Below, piece by piece: positions 58,202 through 64,000 of a DNA stretch of 64,000 nucleotides; positions within the stretch are counted from its first letter, which is position 1, and the number at the start of each line of letters is the position of its first letter. The stretch lies in the NCBI RefSeq assembly GCF_026262505.1, contig NC_067207.1:1434252-1498251 (forward strand). Direction: 5' to 3'. The notes beneath the pieces were generated by a model. That model did not search any database and was not told the DNA's origin. It saw only the letters and a list, made by a program, of their open reading frames with translations. Position numbers and translations under genes: made by a program. The stretch comes from Trichomonas vaginalis G3 (Eukaryota; Parabasalia; Trichomonadida; Trichomonadidae).

Positions 58202-59941
58202 TCAAAAGTTACTGTGAATCTTCTTCATGAATGATTCTTCCTTTCTACAAATAGGACAAGTGTTGTTTTCAGAGAACCAGTTCTGAACACACTTCGAACA
58301 AAGTCCTGTATGTCCACACGGCAGAATCACAACGTCTGCCTCGTTTTCAGCACAAATAGAGCACAAGTTAGAGTCATCATCCCATGTAGAAGTGTAGCTG
58401 CACGTGAAAGAAGCGATTGGAAAACGACAGAGAGGACAACTTTCGCCGTTTTTGACTGCTTCTTGTCCACACTCGTCGCAGAAGATCTTGTGACCGCATG
58501 GAACGAGGAATCTTGTTCTTGGCTTCTTGCGGCACTTAAGACACATGCCTTGGCAAGGATCTTGATATGGAGGAATGAATTTTATTTTGTCATTTGACCT
58601 TTTCTCGTCATTTGTGATGTTTTCGTAGTTGGAGTTACTGTTCATGAAGATGACACCTGTTGTTTCACCTGTATATTGGACATCGCACTCTGTACAAGTG
58701 TTTTCTACAAAATCTCCGCTTCCGTGAGTGGAAACAAGGATCATTGACTCATCAGGATGTTTGATCTTGTTATTACTAGCATTAAGGAATGCTCCGGCAT
58801 AGCACATGAAGCAGTATTTGCCTGGATGATCAAATTCATTATCTTTAACAGTAACTTGGCTTTCGTTGTATGATTCTACACCTGCAATTAAACAGTTCAT
58901 GATAATATTGTCATGGATTCTAACATCTGTTGAGTCTGAAACTGAAATTCCGGTATCTTCCGCTCCATCGATCTTATTCTTAAAGATTTCGACAGTCTGA
59001 GCATAGCGTGCGCATATGGCTGCACGGCTGCACCCAGAAATGTCGTTTTCTGTAATCATAGCTGAAGATTTTTGTAAAACTGCGACAGCGGGGAATTCGA
59101 TCTTCTTTGTGATGTTGTTAGCGATGTATCCGACTGATTCTTCTGTCATGATGATCGCGTTGCCATGGATGTCCTCGAAAACGTTGTTTATGATTTTAAT
59201 CGGAACAAACTGGTTTATGATGGAAATTGAGGAAGATCCTGTGTTCTGGAAGTAGGAATTCTGGATCACAGCTGGCTGTTCGCATTGGTAGATGTTAATT
59301 CCGTTCTGTGTTGTATTTATTAATTTTAAGTTATTTATGCTAAAACAAGCGTTGTTTAAGTTGAGACCAAAGCCCTTTGAGTCCTTGATAGTAGTATTTG
59401 TGAGCTGGATGGCTGATTCGAAGATGCAGCAAAGAGCTGTGTCATTTGTTTCTGTAAATTCACAATCTGTTACTTCTGCCTTGCTGTAACAAGTAATGAA
59501 GACATTCTGAGAGTTTATCTTGTTTGTCTTCACGTTTCGAATGACTGCTAACGCGCTGGCTTCAACAAAAATTCCACAAGTCTGAGAATCGTGAATATAG
59601 CAATTTTCAATAAGAGATTTGTTTGCACGGGTAATGACAATACAGCCGCCACTGCCAGTATTGCCTTTAGTGAAGGTGCAATTTCTAACAATGAAATTTT
59701 CAGCGTTTCTGACAACGATTGAGCCTTCAACTGATAGGCCATCCCATTCTGTATCGCATTCTGCTATTACTATACGGCCAAGATGCACATTCGAGTTACA
59801 TTTGGAAATAACACGACATGGAGAGTTGATTTTGAACTCTAATCCTGATAAATCATATTCAGCTTCTGTTAGTTCAACAATACGAACTCCGTCTTGCTCT
59901 GTAAACTCAAAGGTATCAAAAAAATCTATCAAACTGCTCAT
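58202..59941 (-). CDS. Parallel beta-helix protein with two C-terminal RING fingers
   Basis: 579 residues. Residues about 40-430 are a right-handed beta-helix of roughly 22-24-residue turns with repeated 'I-x-N-C-x-I/F-x-x' cadence (FIVRNCTFTKGNTGSGGCIVI, SLIENCYIHDSQTCGIFVEA, VRIHDNIIMNCLIAGVESYN, VTVKDNEFDHPGKYCFMCYA), as in pectate-lyase-like and FBXO11-type proteins. Two RINGs follow: CLKC...VPCGHKIFCDEC...CPLC (about 459-500) and CSIC...LPCGHTGLCSKC...CPIC (about 529-568). No signal peptide or TM, so it is cytosolic. The arrangement predicts an E3 ubiquitin ligase whose helix binds the substrate. No strict Inr was found. Intact. Confidence 0.85.
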   Translation of the reverse strand: MSSLIDFFDTFEFTEQDGVRIVELTEAEYDLSGLEFKINSPCRVISKCNSNVHLGRIVIAECDTEWDGLSVEGSIVVRNAENFIVRNCTFTKGNTGSGGCIVITRANKSLIENCYIHDSQTCGIFVEASALAVIRNVKTNKINSQNVFITCYSKAEVTDCEFTETNDTALCCIFESAIQLTNTTIKDSKGFGLNLNNACFSINNLKLINTTQNGINIYQCEQPAVIQNSYFQNTGSSSISIINQFVPIKIINNVFEDIHGNAIIMTEESVGYIANNITKKIEFPAVAVLQKSSAMITENDISGCSRAAICARYAQTVEIFKNKIDGAEDTGISVSDSTDVRIHDNIIMNCLIAGVESYNESQVTVKDNEFDHPGKYCFMCYAGAFLNASNNKIKHPDESMILVSTHGSGDFVENTCTECDVQYTGETTGVIFMNSNSNYENITNDEKRSNDKIKFIPPYQDPCQGMCLKCRKKPRTRFLVPCGHKIFCDECGQEAVKNGESCPLCRFPIASFTCSYTSTWDDDSNLCSICAENEADVVILPCGHTGLCSKCVQNWFSENNTCPICRKEESFMKKIHSNF

Positions 59942-60637
59942 TTTTAAATGTCACGTTTTCATAGCTTGTCAAATTTCAACTTTTTATTGTGATCAAAGAA
60001 AATCTAAAATCTTTTAGCTATTTTTAAGTTGAATTTGAGATACTGTGCCTGTTGTACGAAAAATTATGAGTGAAATATTTGAAAATAACTCTTTTTTGAA
60101 ATTTTTTCAATATTGAATTTCAGATTAATAACATTAAATTCAATAGGAATTGCTTTGTTATAAGCCATTTTATGTGTGTGCAAAATAAAATGGTTCAATT
60201 ATTAATGTTTGTTCAATTTCAAGCACCAGATGCTCATAATCTATTAATTACAACCCACGAATCAATTTTACTACTTTTTTGATAACTCTACTACCACATA
60301 TTTGTGCTATATTACAAATTATCAAAATATTTCAAAATAAAGTCATGTTCTTTCGCACAAGATTGGTTTTATTCTAATTAACTAAAAATGAAGAAATGGA
60401 GCATTCTTGAATGAGCATTACCCGTAAAATAAGACGTTCAATTATATTTTGTCAAATTTTTTGAAGAAAAAAGTTCTGCATTTGATATTTGATATATTAC
60501 AATTCAAAAACCTTTGAATCTTTTTTCTGAGGTTATAAAATTCAATGGCTTTCAAAATAGTTTTAATATAGATCCCAATGTATTCATTTAAATATTATTT
60601 TTGGCAAAAAAAATATGACTGGAAATTTTTAAATTTA
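59942..60637. other. Divergent intergenic region
   Basis: About 700 bp, AT-rich; no gene, repeat pair or RNA that I can support. Confidence 0.5.
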
Positions 60638-60642
60638 TCATT
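60638..60642 (+). promoter_or_regulatory. Initiator (TCATT) deciding the start of the next gene
   Basis: TCATT, A+1 at 60640, 13 nt before the ATG at 60653. It argues against the in-frame ATG at 60578, which has no Inr. Confidence 0.6.
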
Positions 60643-60652
60643 CCATTTTGGC

Positions 60653-61135
60653 ATGAGCAGAGCAGAATATATCAATAAACTTAGGAAGAAAATCATGGAA
60701 GATACCAAGAGTGGAGCTATTATCATTGCGGAGCTCAACAAGCTACTTTCAAAAATGAGTAATCATAGAATTTCACCTGAAATGCAGAAACTGATAAAGA
60801 AGTATACAAAGGATGAATCAGTGAATATTGATGATAGAAGGATCATGTCTCAACTTGGAGATTTTAATTACAAACAATCTGAAGCTTACAAAAAATTTAT
60901 TTCGAGGTTCGGACGTGATTTTCATCACGTCACATACAAAACTTTGATAAACGTAATGGAAGATTATTATAAAAATCATCCAGATGATCCGATCTACAAA
61001 AAGAGTGACAAAACCAAACCTAGAGAAGCAAAGAAGAGCACGGCACTTGCTATTAAGTATTTCCAAGATAATTATCCATTATTCGAATATTTAATCAATG
61101 ATCGGAAAAATTTTGATGTAACAATGATTTTCTAA
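60653..61135 (+). CDS. Small basic helical protein, unknown function
   Basis: 160 residues beginning MSRAEYINKLRKKIMEDTKS. Lys-rich and predicted helical: AIIIAELNKLLSKM, SPEMQKLIKKYTKD, FNYKQSEAYKKFISRFGRDFHHVTYKTLINVMEDYYKNHP, then STALAIKYFQDNYPLFEYLIND. No signal, TM or recognised domain. I do not know the family. The ATG at 60653 was chosen because an Inr lies 13 nt upstream, giving a compact soluble protein; the longer frame from 60578 would add 25 aromatic residues that do not look like the rest. Confidence 0.55.
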   Translation: MSRAEYINKLRKKIMEDTKSGAIIIAELNKLLSKMSNHRISPEMQKLIKKYTKDESVNIDDRRIMSQLGDFNYKQSEAYKKFISRFGRDFHHVTYKTLINVMEDYYKNHPDDPIYKKSDKTKPREAKKSTALAIKYFQDNYPLFEYLINDRKNFDVTMIF

Positions 61136-61367
61136 CAGATTATCGAAGTCAGCGGCAATTGAATTTTAGTGTTTATTTATAATCTATTTAGTATTTTGTT
61201 TAAACATTATATTCTATAATTTCTGAAAATTTTAGTAGTGCTTAGGCGTTAATTAGTGGGATAATTACACAAATATCTGAATTTTAAACATTTAACGAAT
61301 CAGTTGATGATATTATGTAAGGATTGAGAATTTATTAAATAATTGTGAATTCTATTGATTTAAAGTT
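61136..61367. other. Gap before the duplicated block
   Basis: Short AT-rich spacer, no features. Confidence 0.5.
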
Positions 61368-61474
61368 AACATGTTTATTCGTAGAAATAAAATGATGTGT
61401 TTTTTTATAAAAAAAATAAAAATGTTTCATTTATTGTAAGCTAGATATTACTAAAAAAAGAAGTATAGTTTATT

Positions 61475-61900
61475 TTACTTAGAGAACTTAGCATCAGTCT
61501 TTGTCATGATGAAGTCTTCTGTAAATGGTGCCTTAATAGAGTCTCTCTCTGCTTGTGCACAGATAACAATCAAGTCAGTCTTACCTGTATTCTTGATGTT
61601 TCTTGAGACACCTGGAGAGATACGGACAACACTTCCTTCGGAAACTTTGACAACTTTGTCATTGAGCTGGAACTCACCAGCACCGGAGACAATGATGTAG
61701 ACTTCTTCATGATTCTTGTGATCATGGAAGAATGGAACTGCAGTTCCTGGTTTGAACTTTGTGATGGAAACTTCCATAGATGTAAGACCGAGAGCCTGAC
61801 CGAGGAATGCTTTGCCATTCTCGAACTTGTCGAGGCCACTGAACTTGCCAACTTCACCAACAACATAGTTATCTGCCTTTGCAACTGTGTGGATACTCAT
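61475..61900 (-). CDS. Small single-domain cupin protein
   Basis: 141 residues. Cupin motif 1 is at about 57-77: PFFHDHKNHEEVYIIVSGAG; the usual G(X)5HXH(X)3-4E(X)6G is met by H59-D-H61, E65 and G73. Motif 2 (GSVVRISPGVSRNIKNTG, about 97-114) keeps the Pro-Gly turn, but the usual metal-binding His is Ser-Arg here, so metal binding may be weakened. Residues 1-45 form a strand-rich start. Single-domain cupins bind small ligands or act as isomerases or dioxygenases; the substrate is unknown. Inr TCACT lies 17 nt upstream. Codons are strongly biased, suggesting good expression. Confidence 0.85.
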   Translation of the reverse strand: MSIHTVAKADNYVVGEVGKFSGLDKFENGKAFLGQALGLTSMEVSITKFKPGTAVPFFHDHKNHEEVYIIVSGAGEFQLNDKVVKVSEGSVVRISPGVSRNIKNTGKTDLIVICAQAERDSIKAPFTEDFIMTKTDAKFSK

Positions 61901-61914
61901 CTTTCTTCTGCTTG

Positions 61915-61919
61915 AGTGA
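61915..61919 (-). promoter_or_regulatory. Initiator (TCACT) of the cupin gene
   Basis: Minus-strand TCACT, A+1 at 61917, 17-nt leader to the ATG at 61900. Confidence 0.65.
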
Positions 61920-62306
61920 AAAATGATATGATCACTTGAAATTTACACTCCTGTCAATTAAAAATTTTTATCTTAAAAATTTTTTCTTTGTATTGTTGAT
62001 GAGAATCATATAAAAGATTTAAAAGATATATAATATAACATATAAGAATTCATATTATAATGTGCATTATAAGTCCGGTCAATTCAAATTGATTTTCTTA
62101 GCGTGACTACCGTTCCGAAAATTCTTATCAATTCTCTCAAAATTTTGTATTTGGCAAAATGGTCAACATATATTCAAAAAAAGTATGCATCGTTTATTTT
62201 CAATGTATTCATAAATTATACATAATGTAATCTGTTTCTATATAGTATTAATTGTTTAGAAATGCTATTTGTGTTATATTTTTTCTTTTTTGAGAATGTC
62301 AAGAGG
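61920..62306. other. Cupin 5' flank
   Basis: About 390 bp without gene or repeat before the TTAA element. Confidence 0.45.
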
Positions 62307-62310
62307 TTAA

Positions 62311-63326
62311 GGGACCACTGCACGGCCAAACAAGACCTATCGTCTTTTAAAAATCTTCAACGAGTTGATGTTTTACTAAGGCTAAAAATTCAAAAAAATC
62401 GAAAAAATTAAGTTACGGTCATTTGAATCCCTACAAGATGCTTGTCAAATTCCCTTATTATCAGCATTCAAATTCTCTTTTCATATTAAATATTAAAATT
62501 ATTAACGATAAAATTGGAAATTTATCATTAATAATAGCTGTTAACTGCATATATTCATCATATACGACCATTTGATTCACAAAGAACTTCAAAATTTCTG
62601 TTATTCATTTATTTTGTAGGAGATTTTTGTTATGATTGTAGAACATATAGGAGTAAAAACGAACTGTATCATGAATTAACAAAGTTTGAATATTGATACA
62701 CGTAAAAATGATAAGTATTCAAAGGGATTATTTTGATAAATTCTATTTGGAATCATATTCTATGAATAATGATTTACATCGATATAATTTGAACAGATAT
62801 CTATTCATATTCAATCAGACCTAATATTTAAAAATAAAAAATATTTGAAATTAAATTCAACTAAAAACTTAATGATTTGCATATGGAATTGACATAGTTA
62901 TCATGTAATACTTCTAACAAGACTTTTCTGAAAAAAATTGTATATAATAATGACTTTTCTCTCAATTTAATTTGCAATAAAATTCGCAGATATTAGATTT
63001 TAATTAATATAAAAATATTGGCCAATAAAAATTTTTGATCGATCCACTTTTAAAATCAGAAAATCGTGAATTTTTAAAACATGCTTCGAAAATAGAAAAA
63101 CAATCGAAAAATGCAAATCATCTCAAAACTCGCCCATTTCAAGATTTTCCTTTAATTCGAAATGACATGATGCTAAAGTATCATACCAAAAGGTGTGTAT
63201 ATTGGTGAGAATTCAAAAATATCAATCTGATGAGTAGCAAAATAAGTATTTATAATTGAGGCGAAAACGATAAATCTCATTTTGCCTCTCAATTTTTCTG
63301 AGTCTCTCAATTTTTGCAGTGGTCCC
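62311..63326. mobile_element. 1,016-bp non-autonomous TTAA element
   Basis: The ends GGGACCACTGCA and TGCAGTGGTCCC are perfect 12-bp inverted repeats, flanked by TTAA at 62307-62310 and 63327-63330. The interior has no frame above 60 codons, so it cannot supply its own transposase. The inner side of the right end has two AAATTGAGAG words (reverse strand, 63284-63316). It is located between the two copies of the duplicated cupin block. Confidence 0.85.
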
Positions 63327-63330
63327 TTAA

Positions 63331-63553
63331 ATTTGATATGATAAATCAAAATTTTTAATTATAAGTGGTATTGTCATGCATATTAATAATACATATCAAC
63401 AATACACACAATATCAATTAAATAAGATATGTATTGTCGTATTTCATTAAATGCAATTCTATAAATAAACTGCGCAAATATTGGTGAAACCTTGAAATAT
63501 TGATGTTACATATGTGTTAAAGTATATATTAAGTGTGCTTTTGTTTATATATC
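63331..63553. other. Spacer before duplication block 2
   Basis: AT-rich, with no supported feature. Confidence 0.4.
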
Positions 63554-64000
63554 AACATGTTTATTCGTAGAAATAAAATGATGTGTTTTTTTATAAAAAA
63601 AATAAAAATGTTTCATTTATTGTAAGCTAGATATTACTAAAAAAAGAAGTATAGTTTATTTTACTTAGAGAACTTAGCATCAGTCTTTGTCATGATGAAG
63701 TCTTCTGTAAATGGTGCCTTAATAGAGTCTCTCTCTGCTTGTGCACAGATAACAATCAAGTCAGTCTTACCTGTATTCTTGATGTTTCTTGAGACACCTG
63801 GAGAGATACGGACAACACTTCCTTCGGAAACTTTGACAACTTTGTCATTGAGCTGGAACTCACCAGCACCGGAGACAATGATGTAGACTTCTTCATGATT
63901 CTTGTGATCATGGAAGAATGGAACTGCAGTTCCTGGTTTGAACTTTGTGATGGAAACTTCCAATGTAAGACCGAAGGCCTGACCGAGGAATGCTTTGCCA
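63554..64000. repeat. Direct duplication block 2 (continues past the window)
   Basis: Matches 61368-61817 almost base for base. The differences seen are a 3-base loss at 63962 and small changes at 63973-63975. Confidence 0.9.
63661..64000 (-). CDS. Cupin protein, second copy, cut by the window edge
   Basis: The same 141-residue cupin, C-terminal ~113 residues visible; the start lies beyond base 64000. From VSITKFKPGTAVPFFHDHKN to the end KTDAKFSK it is identical to the first copy. Just upstream it reads GQAFGLTLEVS where the first copy has GQALGLTSMEVS: a net loss of one codon and one Leu-to-Phe change. The frame is open to the edge, so it may be functional. It has lost the Met codon that could mimic an internal start. 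Confidence 0.8.
   Translation of the reverse strand, partial: GKAFLGQAFGLTLEVSITKFKPGTAVPFFHDHKNHEEVYIIVSGAGEFQLNDKVVKVSEGSVVRISPGVSRNIKNTGKTDLIVICAQAERDSIKAPFTEDFIMTKTDAKFSK

Larger units (their letters stand above)
61368..61919. repeat. Direct duplication block 1 (cupin gene with 3' flank)
   Basis: The sequence from 61368 recurs from 63554 onward (offset 2,186) with near identity, including the 107-bp 3' flank of the gene. The left edge is sharp (61367 T against 63553 C). The right edge of the second block is outside the window. Confidence 0.9.

Overview
The window is AT-rich nuclear DNA of a parabasalid protist, almost certainly Trichomonas vaginalis or a very close relative. The grounds are: ankyrin/DUF3447 proteins beginning MTDQDIHRSKYSELRD, a type I recall from this species; two copies of a DD34D mariner whose length (1,304 bp), ~28-bp ends and TA target match what I recall of Tvmar1; almost no introns; very short 5' leaders with a TCA(+1)Y(A/T) initiator (Inr); and a P-type mix of large families (TKL kinases, Rabs, Myb, LMBR1, DENN, LRR, RING, ecto-NTPDase).

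Layout. 1-5.8 kb: three tandem, decayed copies of a Cys/Asn-rich beta-helix surface-protein family, split by a 1,034-bp element with an 8-bp target duplication and by fold-back DNA. 5.9-17.9 kb: housekeeping-like genes (TM beta-helix protein, DENN protein, GT8 glycosyltransferase, RalGAP-like protein, R2R3 Myb). 18-27 kb: decayed ankyrin genes used as landing pads by several DNA elements, including Tvmar1 copy 1. 27-31.3 kb: a predicted pseudokinase and a 7TM GOST-like protein, back to back. 32-35.2 kb: two more beta-helix copies, a fragment of the 7TM gene and an ankyrin fragment. 35.7-52.7 kb: mostly intact genes (small acylated protein, Tvmar1 copy 2, LRR/CARMIL-like, two Rab GTPases, LMBR1 protein with one in-frame stop, Cys-rich protein, old-yellow-enzyme oxidoreductase, histone H4, RING protein, coiled-coil protein, NTPDase). 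53-56.3 kb: an ankyrin gene whose repeats are separated by 37-bp minisatellite spacers. 56.8-64 kb: another beta-helix copy, a beta-helix plus double-RING protein, a small unknown gene and a duplicated cupin gene that surrounds a 1-kb TTAA element.

The coding genes do not form an operon or one pathway; they are independent, monocistronic eukaryotic genes, mainly for membrane traffic and signalling (DENN, two Rabs, RalGAP-like, LMBR1, GOST-like), surface proteins and chromatin. The accessory story is transposition: at least eight families of DNA elements are visible, most non-autonomous. Several target duplications can be proved within the window, because decayed ankyrin paralogues or a restored reading frame supply the empty site. 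No Maverick/Polinton, retroelement or other virus-derived gene was recognised.

All calls are by reading alone. Gene names rest on motifs, not on database searches; element boundaries come from terminal inverted repeats and duplicated flanks that are visible in the sequence.
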